Below are positions 22,973-33,863 of a stretch of DNA of 64,000 bases, piece after piece. The notes below the pieces were generated by a model. The model searched no databases. It worked only from the letters and a program-made list of their open reading frames with translations, and was not told the DNA's origin. The stretch covers positions 161,338 to 225,337 of the forward strand of contig JAKUCV010002172.1 in assembly GCA_028386065.3 (NCBI GenBank), written 5' to 3'. Source of the DNA: Turnera subulata (Eukaryota; Streptophyta; Magnoliopsida; Malpighiales; Passifloraceae). The first letter of the stretch is position 1, and each line of letters starts with the position of its first letter. Position numbers and translations under genes: made by a program.

Positions 22973-24592
22973 ATGGATCCATTCAAATCACCAAGAGCAT
23001 CAAAGACCAAGAGTTGTAGTATTTGGTTCAGAGTTGAGCCAAAACCTATTCAGCAGTCCATAGCCAGCGACTAGTGGAAGAGAATCGGCTAAAAAGGCTG
23101 AAAAGGAGACTGTGGAAACTCAAAGCTTGCTGCCAGAAGAGAAAAATGAGAATGTACTGCCAGCAGGAGATTTGGCTCAACCAGAGACCAAATCTGATGC
23201 TGAGAAAGTTGTTCTAGAAACTGAAGTAGAGAAAGAAGCCGAGAGCTCAAAAACCAAATTTGATGCACCTAGACCAAAACTGCCAAAGCACTTGTCTCAA
23301 ACTCCTGCCACTCAAACATCAAGAGCTCGACTTGTCAGGCCAAGCACACATGCACAAACCGTGATTGGAAGAGGAGAATAGAAGCTTGGAAAGAAGATTG
23401 TTGAAGTTGAATCTGATGATGATCAAAGTGAGAATTCACCTATTGATGATGGTGACAAGAGCTCCAAAAAGGGAAAGAGGAGTGATGAAGACAAAGAGAA
23501 GTCAGATGATGATTTGGCTGATGAAGAGCCAAATAACAGTGACAAGGAACAGAATTCCGAAGAAAAGCTAGAGAATCAGAATGAATCAGACAAAAAAGGG
23601 TCTGATGATGATTTTGAAAATGAAGATGACCATGATGATGATAGTAAAGATGAAGATGAGGAAAACAGAGAAGAGGTCTATGACAAAGAGCTTGAGGTTG
23701 AGGAGGAATCAAAAAAAAAAAAGGAGGAAGAAACTACTCCAACTCCAGCCAAAAGAAAAGCTCAACACTCTGACCAAGTCCGGATCAAGCAAAAAGGCCA
23801 AGAAGAAATACTTCACTCATACCCGTACCTGCACTATGGCTCTATGCGACTTTGAAGAAAATCTGTGTAGCAAAATTTGTGAAAGATGCTAAGCTCACCA
23901 CCTTAGTCACCTTGAAGGAACAAGGGTATGAAGCTTTAATGAAGGACTTCTATGATAACAAGACTATGGAGTGTCGGAAGGATGGTCTGCTCACTTGCAC
24001 CCAAACAAAGATCAAAGGGAAGAAGATCACATTGATGGTTGAGATGATATGTGATTTGTTGAAGATGAAGCCGAGCAAGATAGGGTTCTATGATTCTACT
24101 TTTGGAACTCCAATCAACATGCCATGGAAGAATTCTCGCACTATGATCAAGAAACTTGATCAATGGATCGTTGCTTGCCTTACCGAGAGATTTTCTATCA
24201 GCTTCAGTACTCTTATTCTGTATCTCATGGGTATCTAAAAGGAACATTCTCATGGTGCACTCATTACCTTGCGGGCTAAACAGTTGAAGATTAAGTCTAC
24301 TGCTGCGAATAAGCTGATTAAACTCAAGGAAATCAATGTTGACACTCTGGCGAAGATGTCTATCAAGCCAAATCTCGAAGGGGAATACTCAGCGACCAAA
24401 TCTGCAGCCAGAAAAGGAACACAAGCTTGAGGAACTGAATGCTCTTGTTACTGGAATAAAGGATGAGACCAGTGAGCTGAAGAAAGAACTTGGTTCCATC
24501 AGGAGCCAAATAAAAAAATTCCTGACTCAGACATTTGAGAAACTTGACCAAATCACTATAGTATTTACTCGTGATGATTTTGATGAAGACTG
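22973..24592 (+). pseudogene. Sire-B 3' ORF (acidic, unknown function)
   Basis: A probable start at 22973 (MDPFKSPRASKTKS) is followed by ETQSLLPEEKNENVL, a stop at about 23379, a long Asp/Glu/Lys tract (23400-23740), a basic patch TPAKRKAQHS, then a globular part KKICVAKFVKDAKLTTL ... KPSKIGFYDSTFGTP, and a C-terminal helix ELKKELGSIRSQIKK ending at TGA 24590-24592. Two or three frame changes disable it. It aligns in order with all three Sire-A pieces. No signal peptide or membrane helix is visible, so an envelope role is not supported; nuclear/chromatin or RNA binding is only a guess from charge. Confidence 0.7.
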
Positions 24593-25577
24593 ATGCTCCA
24601 TGGATCTAATGCTCTTAGGACATGCATTGCATTCTCATCTGCATTTCAGCTAAGTACTTTTTTAACTATCTTACTTATGGTTTGTTTTACCTGAATATTT
24701 TGCTTTCTTTTGAATATTTGGTTTCTTATACTTTCGGATAATTGTCTTTTGATTTATGAATATCTATTATCTACCATGGCTTTTATTTGTGTTCTCTTGT
24801 GCTGATGACAAAAGAGGGAGATATATATATGTACTTGATGGCATATTCTACTGCTGCGGTATACCTTTTGTGTTAATTTTCTGATGCAGGGAACAACATT
24901 TGGCTTAGTGGAACAGCCAAATGTCGATGAGCTTATAATGTTGATAAAATTGGCTGATGTGAAAGCCAAATAATTATTGTAGGAAATACTCATGAGCTTA
25001 TAATGATGTTATTGATGATAAATTTGCCTGATGTGTAAGCCAAATGATATGTTGAGTATTTCTTTGTAGGTTATATGTATGTGAAAATCTTGGGAATGAA
25101 ATCATATGTATACTATGCTTATATGCAGTGAAAGCTATTGACAAAAAGCCTTTAGCAAATCTTTTAAGTATACTATACATAAATGCAAGGGGAGCATTTG
25201 GCTGGATGAATGAGCCAAATGAATGTGTTTCTTAATTTCATGATTATGCCTATAAAACAGGGGGAGCTTACTTATTTGGTTATCTTATTTCTAACTACTG
25301 TTTTTGGCGGCACGGTTTTATCTATGGATTTTTTGTTGATGAAAAAAATGGAAGAAGTATATGATGTGTTGCATGTTTGAAAATGGGAGTGAAAATGGGG
25401 GAGAAAGTATACGTGTTGAGTAAATGGAATAATGTTGCTGCTATCAAAGTGTGCAGAAATTATTATGCAGAAAAGCAATGAAACAAGGGGAGTTTATATA
25501 CATGTGTTAAATGTGATTTAACCTCTGTTTTGTAGGAAACAACTCGGCATGTTTGTCATCATCAAAAAGGGGGAGAT
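24593..25577 (+). other. Sire-B 3' UTR with hairpins and PPT
   Basis: Non-coding. It holds four ATTTGGCT/AGCCAAAT inverted repeats (24896-24922, 24950-24973, 25019-25044, 25195-25222) and ends in a polypurine tract AAAAAGGGGGAGAT (25564-25577) that primes plus-strand synthesis at the LTR start. Confidence 0.8.
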
Positions 25578-27265
25578 TGTTAGCCTAAACATATGATTAT
25601 TGGCTTAATTAGCAATTAATTAAGACTTATCATGTTTCGTATACAAATATATGTTTCTAATGATTCTGATGATCAATATATTACTTTGATAAGTAACAAA
25701 CATATTGGTTAAGTGTTTTGTGTTGTTTGAGTATCGGGCATAATCATTTGGTTCCAGAAAAAATCAAATGTTCAGTACACAAATATATGTTTCTGATAAT
25801 CATTATATTGTTTTGATGATTAACAAACATATTGGTTAAGTGTTTTATGTTGTTTGAGTATTGGAAGAAACATTTGGTTCCACGAAGAAATCAAAACAGA
25901 GAAGATTTGGTTCCACAGGCTGCAGAACAAGCTGTCACTGTAAATCTATATTTCGTGTGGTCCCAGACCGATAGTTGGGAATTTAAATGCCAACCAACGT
26001 CCAAACTTGCAGCACAAGTGTTAGAAAAAGACTTGGAAAGTGGTCCTCACACCTTCTAAGCATTTTGGAAGCTTTGGTGGTCCACACAAGCAACCTATCA
26101 CTTTCAGCCAATAAAGAATATGATCCCAAAAAGTAGTTGACATTTAAGCAACTCAACTAACGGTTTTGCTTGCTCACCAAGGGTCAGAAAAAGAATAGAA
26201 AAGTGGCCCTCACATCCTCTTTCATGCATCAAAGATCTGGTGGTCCTTACTTTCCATTTTTGGAAATATTTTTGAAGAAAGACAATTTCTGCCCAAGTAA
26301 TATCAAGATTTGGCTCATCTGTGTGGTTAGTTTTAAACCAAGTCAACAAACGGTTAAACTTGCACTTCAAGGGTTAGATAAAGTTTAGAAAAGTAGTCCT
26401 CACATCCTCTCTCTACCCTGGAAGATATGATGGTCCACACTTTCCATTTTTGGGAAGTTTTTGAAGAAAAAGAATTGCAACTCAAGTATTTTGCTGATTT
26501 GGCTTGCCTACGTGGACTGTTTTATTGGAGAAGTAAGAAGTCAACTCCTATGCCACCTGGACATCATATGGCCATTATATGAATGATGTGAGAGAGCTTC
26601 CCCATCCTGAGAATCTATATAAGAGGTATGAAACCTCAATAGAAGAAGTACTTCAGCGTATGGAAATATTTTGTAATATTTAACTTCTGTTGGAGCCAAA
26701 TCCTTTGAGAGATTCAAAAATTCAGATTGAGCTTACCTTGAGTGAATCTCCTGTTCTAAATTCGTTGTAAACACTTCTTGAGTGAGTCACTCTTGAAGTT
26801 ATCTTGTTGAGGGCATTATAAGTGAGAATAAATTACAATCTTACTTGATACTCAAAGCTAGGAATAGTTTTGAGGATAGGTTAGAGCTAAGCCTTTGAAA
26901 ACCTTGAGTGATAGGTTAGAGCTAAGCCTTTGAAAACCTTGAGTGTAGGTTAGAGTTGAGCCTTTGAAAGGCTTAGGTTAGAGCTGAGCCTTTGAAAAGC
27001 TTAGGTTAGAGCTGCTCCTGTAAAAGTTTGTAAGGCTGAACCCGTAAAAGCCTACTATGGTGGATAGTTTAGAAATCCTAAAAGGGGGACCTTTAGGTAG
27101 TGGATGTACTCCTGCGTGGGGAACCACTATAAATTGCATGTGTCCATTACTTTTTTATCTTCATTTCTGCATTTCCACTTTAGTTTAACATTTGGCTTCT
27201 GCGTGGAGCCGAAAAGGAGGAAAAGCTAATTTAACCCCCCCTTCTTAGCCTTTTCTGGGCCAACA
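25578..27265 (+). repeat. 3' LTR of Sire-B
   Basis: 1,688 bp, TGTTAGCC to GGCCAACA, uninterrupted. It has a TATA box at 26616-26623 and a run of short units with the pattern GGTTAGAGCTRAGCCTTTGA (26878-27010). It is the reference that proves S4 is an insertion in the 5' copy. Confidence 0.93.
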
Positions 27266-27270
27266 ATCCT

Positions 27271-28495
27271 CAGTAGCCTCGCCCTGTTCATTGATATCCC
27301 ACATGGAGATCGGTGGATCAGACAGTATCCGTGACCCCTCCATGGTCTGTGCATAAACGCGATCTCCGAGATACCATACCAACATGTCAGGGTACCCGAT
27401 CAAACACCAACATTGGTCCATCACTAGGACTGGGGGACCATCCCTTGTTAACTGGTCATGATAAGCTGCAAAAGGCGAGAACCGAATTTGCCAACAAACA
27501 TTCAGTGAGAAGACAGTTGAAAGTTTTCACAAGGAACAAACGAAGATAACGAAGGAAGGATACCTGGCTTAACATGGCAACCTGATCTGTGTAATGCCAA
27601 GCCCACTCCCGATCGTGAGTATGATGCCGAGTCCTGCCGTTCTAAGATCCCTAGCGAAGAGAAACAGGCCACATCTCCTCATCAGGTGGTAACTCGAGAG
27701 CAGACAATCCGAGGTATTCCTGGCCCCACACCTGCGAGAGCCATGTAGCCGAAATAAATAAAGGGTTAACTAAATGGGATACAGAAGACAAGGGTAACCG
27801 GCATACCTTCCAGATCCAGGTTGAGCCATAGAAGTACTTGGCAGTAACCCAAGAGAAGTTGATCATCTCTCGATAAGCATTCGCAAAGCTCACTGAAGCC
27901 TAGTCAATCTTTTGTCCGCCCAAGTCGACGAGTGATGCCAACAAGTCACACCAAACCCGATCACTACCTGATGCAAAGAGAGTCCTGCTCATGCTCACTA
28001 AGATCAGGCCACGGGCCCACTGCTCGGGAGTCCCGGGATACTGGCTATCAAATAAGGCATCCTGCAACCACTTGGGCGATACTTCGGCTATACGAACCCA
28101 CTAGGGTAAATGACCTATTAGCTCCTGAAAGCGGTCATTGCCTAACTGCTGATAAAAAACAACTGACAAACCATGAAATAGCAATCCGGTGATTTGGAAA
28201 AAATCCGAAGGGTTCATCGTCATCTCCCAACAAGCTAAGTGAAAAGTATTAGTGGTGTCCTACCATCTCTCGCCTAAAGCCAACAAAGCCTGTAAGTCAA
28301 CCTTGTCTCCTCGGAAGGTGCGAAATAAATCCCATAATCCAACTCTCTTGATGACTTCTTGGACTTACTTGTCCTTCTTCACACGGGTAAGGACGAGATA
28401 ACGAGTATTAGCCCTGGCATGGCTCCGTTGCCATTCCTTCGGGTCCTTTCTGGGTATAGCGAAAGGATTTAATGCTCACACCAACTTAGGTTCGG
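27271..28495 (-). pseudogene. Plant mobile domain gene, core (antisense in Tat-N)
   Basis: Minus-strand frames read VGLWDLFRTFRGDKVDLQAL, then ALGERW-stop-DTTNTFHL, EMTMNPSDFFQITGL, then SFANAYREMINFSWVTAKYF and a last piece PDMLVWYLGDRVYAQTMEGS. The order (…ERW.DT.TFHL..GEMT..P.DF..ITGL) is that of the plant mobile domain found in MAIN/MAIL proteins and in plant transposons. At least three in-frame stops (Trp/Gln codons turned TAG) and frameshifts disable it. It runs opposite to Tat-N, so it would need its own promoter. Sire-B separates it from its C-terminus. Confidence 0.78.
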
Positions 28496-28967
28496 CCAAA
28501 TCAAACCAAGACCACATACATCAAGACATGCATCATAGGGACAGGATTACACACTTACATCATGCTTTTAGCATCAAAACACAGTTTTATTTATGGGTCA
28601 AAACACAAGAAAATCACAAAACCTGCTCCGAAAATGTTCAAAATTGGGACAAGCTCATCAATACGCATCCATCCAACAATGATTCTATGCACTCTTTACA
28701 TCCAACCAACACACGAATCATTCAGAATCCCCAAATTTTGCCGAGAACCCTAAACCCCAGTTTGGGAAAAACCTCAAATTGTAATTTCTTGTGTTTAATT
28801 CATGAAATAAGCATAAGGGAAAACGTTATAAACATCTTAGGAGCATTTCTAAACAATCAAGCATAACATGCAGCACACAAATTCGAATTTAAGGGGCATA
28901 GGGGCATGAACTCGAATTTGAAACAAAATGAGGATTCTGTGAGTTTTAGTTGATAAAAATCACTTAC

Positions 28968-29111
28968 CAGGACATTGGGGAGTTGAGTGGAGATGTGCCT
29001 ACTAGGGGATTTCAACAATAAACCCAGATTTTCCTCCGGATTGGTTTTTGCACGATATTTCTTCATGGATTCCTCCCGCGATTTCGGAAGATTAGACAAT
29101 GATGTTGCCAT
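28968..29111 (-). pseudogene. Plant mobile domain gene, probable first exon
   Basis: Minus-strand ATG at 29111 opens MATSLSNLPKSREESMKKY and stays open to LPNVL, where a consensus donor CTG|GTAAGTGA lies at 28968/28967. The intron would run to near 28500, where the core begins. Upstream on the minus strand is a homopolymer of 18 C (G on plus, 29164-29181). First-exon status is inferred from frame, donor and position. Confidence 0.5.
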
Positions 29112-29163
29112 GGATAAGGAGTAGGAAAACTTGGGATAGATTTTAAAATATTTGAGGGATAAT

Positions 29164-29181
29164 GGGGGGGGGGGGGGGGGG
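29164..29181. repeat. 18-base G homopolymer
   Basis: Eighteen uninterrupted G on the plus strand, just upstream (minus) of the PMD first exon. A second run of 15 G lies at 29347-29361 in the Sire-C LTR. Runs this long are prone to slippage, so the exact length may be a sequencing or assembly artefact. Confidence 0.85.
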
Positions 29182-29322
29182 ATAGAGTTGAGAGGTTTGG
29201 ATATTTTGGGGTGTATCAGTGAAATAAAAGAGAAGAGAGAGGGAAAGAGGGGCATTTAAGCTAGCCAAGGAGCTGGCACTCAAGGCGTGCAGACCACCCA
29301 GCCCTGGCGGTCATCCCCACAT

Positions 29323-30388
29323 TGTTGGCCCAGAAAAGGCTAAGAAGGGGGGGGGGGGGGGTGGGTGAATTAGCTTTTCCTCTTTTTCGGGTTTTCTGTG
29401 ATTTGGCTCGACACAGAAGCTAAATGTGAAACTTAAATGAGAATGTGAAAATGAAGGCAGATAAACAAAGAACACAAGCAATTTATAGTGGTTCCCCACT
29501 CAGGAATACATCCACTACCTAACGGTCCCCCTTTTAGGATTTCTAAACTATCCACTAATTCGTCTTTTACAGGCGAGCCAAATAACCTATGATAAACAAG
29601 TTTTTGCAGCCTGAACTTGCTAAACCTAACCCAAAGCTGAACCTAGCTTTGTCTACCCAATATGATTATCCCCTAATCCTGCTGATTACAACCTTTCTCA
29701 CGGCAAAGCTTCAAGAGTGACTCACTGAAGAAGTTACACAAATTAAGCACAAGAATATCTCACAAGATAAGCTCTTTTTCTTAACTTAGAATCTCTTGAA
29801 TAGCTAGGTTGATTTGTTGTGAGGCTTCAATCCTCTATTTATAGATTCTAAGGATGGGGAGGAGTGTCTTCCAATGGCTAGATTGCTTCCAGGTAGTGCA
29901 CAAGTTGACATCTTTCTTTATTTAAGAACTGTCAATATTTGGCTGTTGGCTGAACCAGAACTGATATTTACATGGGCAGAAATTGTCCTTTTAATCATCA
30001 AAAAGTATCCCCAGAAATAGAAGTGTGGACCACCAGCTCGTTGAGGCATGAAAGAGGGTGTGAGGACCACTTTTTTGACCATTAGTTGACTCTTAGAGAC
30101 CAAGTAAATCTGTTGCTTTAATTGTAAAAAAGTTAGCTACATTTCGGGACCACTTCTTCAACTACCCAGACAACGACATTTTGGTTCGACAAAAAAGCCA
30201 CGCTGAAGCCAATTCTTCACGGTATTTGGTTTCTGCCAGAAACCAAATTTTCTGCAAATGCTTAAAACACACAAGAGCATTCCATACTTTTTGTTAATCA
30301 TCAAAATAATAATATAGCCATTGAATAATCATCAGAAATGTACTAAACAGGAATAGTCTTAATTAATTACTTAATTAAGCATTTGACA
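29323..30388 (-). repeat. 3' LTR of Sire-C, missing its first bases
   Basis: About 1,066 bp. Its end TTTTCTGGGCCAACA (minus) is intact, but its start lacks the TATTAGCCTAAACG seen in the 5' copy: the pol sequence ...CCAGTGACAGG/ACCAAA joins it near 30388. It has gained a G-run (29347-29361), where the 5' LTR has only GGGGGAGGG, and keeps a TATA box (29835-29844). Confidence 0.85.
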
Positions 30389-31010
30389 TATTTGGTTCCA
30401 GTGACAGGATTGTCTTCTGGCCTTGCAACAAGCTCCCACACATTATTTCTCTCGAACTAATTAAGCTCTTCTTGCATTGCCATCACCCAATTTTCATTGA
30501 GTATAGCATCATTGGTATTTTTGGGCTCAACTTAAGACAAAAAGGCAAGATGTGTATTGATATTTTGTAATCTTGATCTGGTGGTTACTCCACTTCCAGG
30601 ATCACCTAATATAGCCTCCGTTGAATGTCCTCTGGGTGCTTGAACATCTGAGTTTCTCGGCTGTGAGTTTGAACCAGATTCCAGAACATTTGGCTGCACA
30701 ACATTATTCTTAACATTTGGCTCGGTAGAAGCCAAATGTTGTTGAACCGTAATTGGATCAGGTAGTTGCTCATCTTTTGTCTCTTCAATGACCTGTGGCT
30801 GATTCACAGGGGTAAACTCAATTTGTGTATCATCACTAAAATCATTCAAGTTAATCTCATCAAACACCACATGCATGGACTCTTCAACAACGATGGTTCT
30901 TTTATTATATACCCTATAGGCTTTACTACTCAATGAATAACCAAGGAATATACCATCATCAGACTTAGCTTGAAACTTTTCTAGAATATCTTTAGTATTC
31001 AAGATGTAAC
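30389..31010 (-). pseudogene. Sire-C integrase C-terminus, linker and RT stub
   Basis: The end of the 373-codon frame that starts at 31653: GIFLGYSLSSKAYRVYNKRT, then a hydrophilic linker rich in Asn/Pro, a stop at 30532, and the first ~35 residues of RT (ENWVMAMQEELN, ERNNVWELVARPED) up to the deletion point. The linker contains a palindromic ATTTGGCT/AGCCAAAT motif at 30714-30738. Confidence 0.8.
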
Positions 31011-32130
31011 ACCTGGAGCCAAATGTCTGAAAGTATGCAATATTTGGCTTTCTATCGTGCCAAATCTCATAAGGTGTCTTTTCAATTAATGGACGCAAAA
31101 AGACTCTATTTAGGACATAGCATGCTGTGTTCACACCCTCAGCCCAGAAGTAGGCATGTAACTTATAATCATTAAGCATAGTTCTAGCCATTTCTTGCAA
31201 GGTTCGATTATTCCTTTCCACATTCCCATTTTGTTGCGGTGTTCTAGGAGTCGAAAATGTGTGTTCAATGCCATTTTGCTCAGATAATTGATTGAAGGTG
31301 TTATTATCAAATTCCCCTCCATGATCACTTCTGATTTTAGATATTCTATACCCTTTTTTATTTTGCAACTTGCTAACTAATGAGCCAAATTCTTGACATG
31401 CATGATCTTTTTGTGAAAGAAATAAAACCCATATGAATCTAGAATAATCATCAACTATGACAAATGCATACTTTTTACCACCAAGACTCACAGTTCTCAT
31501 TGGACCAAAAAGATCAATATGTAAGAGTTCAAGATGTCGAGAAGTTGATACCACATTTTTTGGCTTAAAAGAACTTTTGATTTGTTTACCAAGCTGACAT
31601 GCACAACATTTGGTTTCTGCCTCAAACTTCAGTTTTGGTAGACCATCGACCAAATCTTTCTTTGACAGATTTGAGATAAGTTAAAGACTTGCATGCCCTA
31701 GCCTCCTGTGCCATGGAGTTGCAGTCTCTGTTCTTGCACTAAAGCACTTGATCTCACGATTAGTAACATCATTTAAACATATAGAATATAGATTACTAAT
31801 CCTCTTTCCAACAAATAAGACATTCTCATCATCAACTCTACTTACAAGACATCTAAATGATTCAAAAGTAACTCTGAATCCTTTGTCACAAAGCTGACTA
31901 ATACTCAACACGTTGTACTTAAGATTATCAACAAGTAGCACATGCTCAATGGTTGGGTTAGCGCCAATCTTACCAATACCGGGGATTTTTCCTTTAGAAC
32001 TATCACCAAATGTAACATTACCTCAGTTTTTTGAGAGAAGGGATGTAAATTTTGATGGGTCACCTGTCATATTTCTTGAACAGCCACTGTCCAGAATCCA
32101 TTCATCCCTTGCATCTTGTCAAATGATCAA
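31011..32130 (-). pseudogene. Sire-C protease, pre-integrase and integrase core
   Basis: Minus-strand order: DEWILDSGCSRNMTGDP (DSG protease motif, about 32100), a stop, VLLVDNLKYNVLSISQL, HRRLGHASL (zinc-binding pre-integrase) then one TAA at 31681-31683, and from 31653 the integrase core. Catalytic residues are visible as HIDLFGP (D47 of the 373-residue frame), IRSDHGGEF (D110) and GNVERNNR (E146), i.e. a DD35E triad with exact spacing. Integrase joins cDNA ends to host DNA. Apart from two stops the region is well kept. Confidence 0.88.
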
Positions 32131-32921
32131 ATTTTAGGTACCCAAACTAACTTGGGTCCATCAGGGTTAGATTTGGCTCCTTTCGGAACCCAAATATATT
32201 TGACATGATTGCTTCTCTTCCTATGAAAGCATGATCTGATTATATGACCAACATTTCCACAATAATAGCATGTGATGTTATGTCTATGTGAGTGATCATG
32301 AAGTCCTTGCCTAGAATGTTCATGATATCTAAGTCTATATTGTGATCTAGATTCTGCTTTGACAAATTTAGCTGGTAGATTTGGCTTGTTAAAAGCCATA
32401 TGTGTAGCACCTTTTCTACTTTTTTCTAGTGAATGCCTTTGTTGTCCTAGCGGCATATTCAGGCTATCTCTTCCATTAGTAAACTTCTCTAAGGAATTTT
32501 TTAAATCCTCTACTTCAGCCTTTAGAGCATCATTCTTTTGAATCATCATTTCACAATTGCTCAAATTACTAGCTAGCTTTTTCTCAAGGTCATTGTATGC
32601 ATTTTGAGCAACAAGTTTCTCCTTCTTTAATGACTCACACATAGACAAACTTTCAGCGTGTGCACGCTCAAGAGTCTCATATGCAGTTTTGTGAGATGCA
32701 TGATCAAATTCTAGCAAATCAATACGTTTCTTATATGAAATATTCTTCTTAAATGCTTGCTCATACTTATCATGCAATTCTTCAAATGCATCTTGAAGTT
32801 CATCAAAAGTGTAGTCAAGAGAATCATTTACCTCAGTATTTTCTCGAGCCATTAAGCATAGATTTACTGCTTCATCAGAATCAAAGTCACTTGATAAATC
32901 CAAATCATCCCATGCTGACAT
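32127..32921 (-). pseudogene. Sire-C coiled-coil and second CCHC region
   Basis: Open for 264 codons: MSAWDDLDLSSDFDSDEAVN, a long coiled coil (about residues 55-150, e.g. LEFDHASHKTAYETLERAH), then KGATHMAFNKPNLPAKF, a CCHC knuckle CYYCGNVGHIIRSC (intact), ending GPKLVWVPKI. It is the intact counterpart of Sire-B 18151-18943 and probably belongs to the Gag-Pro polyprotein. It is out of frame with the upstream Gag (stop at 32941-32943). Confidence 0.8.
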
Positions 32922-32939
32922 AGCTTTTCTCCCTTTGCT

Positions 32940-33827
32940 CTATGGGAAATCAGATTTGGCTTTTTGATATGGACATTCTGACTTGATATGGCCTGGTCGA
33001 TTGCAGCCAAAACACACCAGTGAGTCTTTCTTTTGTTCAGTCAATTTGGCACCTTGGAAACCCTTCCCCTTCATTTGCCTTCTCTTTCGAAGAAATTTAA
33101 CAAATTCCCTGGTGATTAGTGCCATATCCACATCATTGTACTCATCACTGGACTCTTGGTCCGCCTTAAGAGCCAAATCTTTCTTCTTTGGTTCTTTTGG
33201 TTCTAGTTTAGAACCATGAACTATAAGCTTGTCAATGAGCTCATCATAAGTGAGAGTATTCAGATTTTGAGCTTTCTTAATAGCTGTGACTTTTGGCTCC
33301 CACTCCTTAGGTAGAGATCTAAGGATCTTTGCCACTTTATCCTTATGAGTGACGGGCCTACCAAGTAGGGCTAAACCATTGCAAAGATTGGTGAAGCATG
33401 TATCCATTTCTTGCACAGTTTCTCCAGCGGCCAATTGGAAGAGCTCATAGTCCCTCATTAGGCAATTGAGCCAAGACTCCTTTACTTAGTTGGTTCCTTT
33501 ATATGTCACACAAAGAAGCCTCCAAATTTCATAGGCTGTACCACAAGAACTAACTCTTTGAAGCTCACTTTCACTTATACCACATAGTAGTATATTTTTG
33601 GCTTGTGCATCAAGCTTAGCTCTCCTTAGCTCATCTTCAGACTAGAATTGCATGTCTCTTTAAGGTCTGGCATAGGGACTCTGAACAATATTCCACATCT
33701 CAAGATCTTTTCTTTCAAGGAAAATCTTCATTCTAAACTTCCAATAGTCAAAGTTCACTCCATCAAAGTATGGAGCTTTGTTGACACTTGTACCTTCATA
33801 AGCCATGATCTTTTCCTCTGGAGGCAT
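32940..33827 (-). pseudogene. Sire-C Gag
   Basis: ATG on the minus strand at 33827 (MPPEEKIMAYEG). It reads KAPYFDGVNFDYWKFRMKIF, typical of the Copia gag N-terminus, then stops and shifts (33640-33460), then an open 172-codon frame with ELFQLAAGETVQEMDTCFTN, LGRPVTHKDKVAKILRSLP and a zinc knuckle CFGCNRPGHIKSEC. Gag forms the particle and binds RNA. At least two stops separate the halves. Confidence 0.85.
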
Positions 33828-33849
33828 ATCCACTAGATTGAGAACACAG

Positions 33850-33863
33850 CTCCGCTACCAATT
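33850..33863 (-). promoter_or_regulatory. Primer binding site of Sire-C
   Basis: Minus strand reads ATTGGTAGCGGAGC right after the LTR; TGGTAGCGGAGC differs at two of twelve bases from the initiator-Met PBS TGGTATCAGAGC. Confidence 0.65.

Larger units (their letters stand above)
13025..27265 (+). mobile_element. Sire-B, Sirevirus-like Copia inserted in Tat-N
   Basis: LTRs 13025-17851 and 25578-27265 run from TGTTAGCCTAAAC to GGCCAACA (5' copy ends GGCCAAAA), with a perfect target duplication ATCCT (13020-13024, 27266-27270). Inside are a gag remnant, protease, pre-integrase domain, RT, RNase H, 3' ORF and PPT in Copia order. The gag core and the integrase core are deleted, and both gag Met codons and one RT catalytic Asp are lost. 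It carries solo LTRs S4 (in the 5' LTR) and S2 (in the protease). Confidence 0.93.

Noticed and set aside
29118..29255. N-terminal extension of the minus-strand frame upstream of the PMD first exon
   Set aside because: It crosses the C18 homopolymer (a proline run), whose length is unreliable, and has no conserved motif; the ATG at 29111 is the better start.
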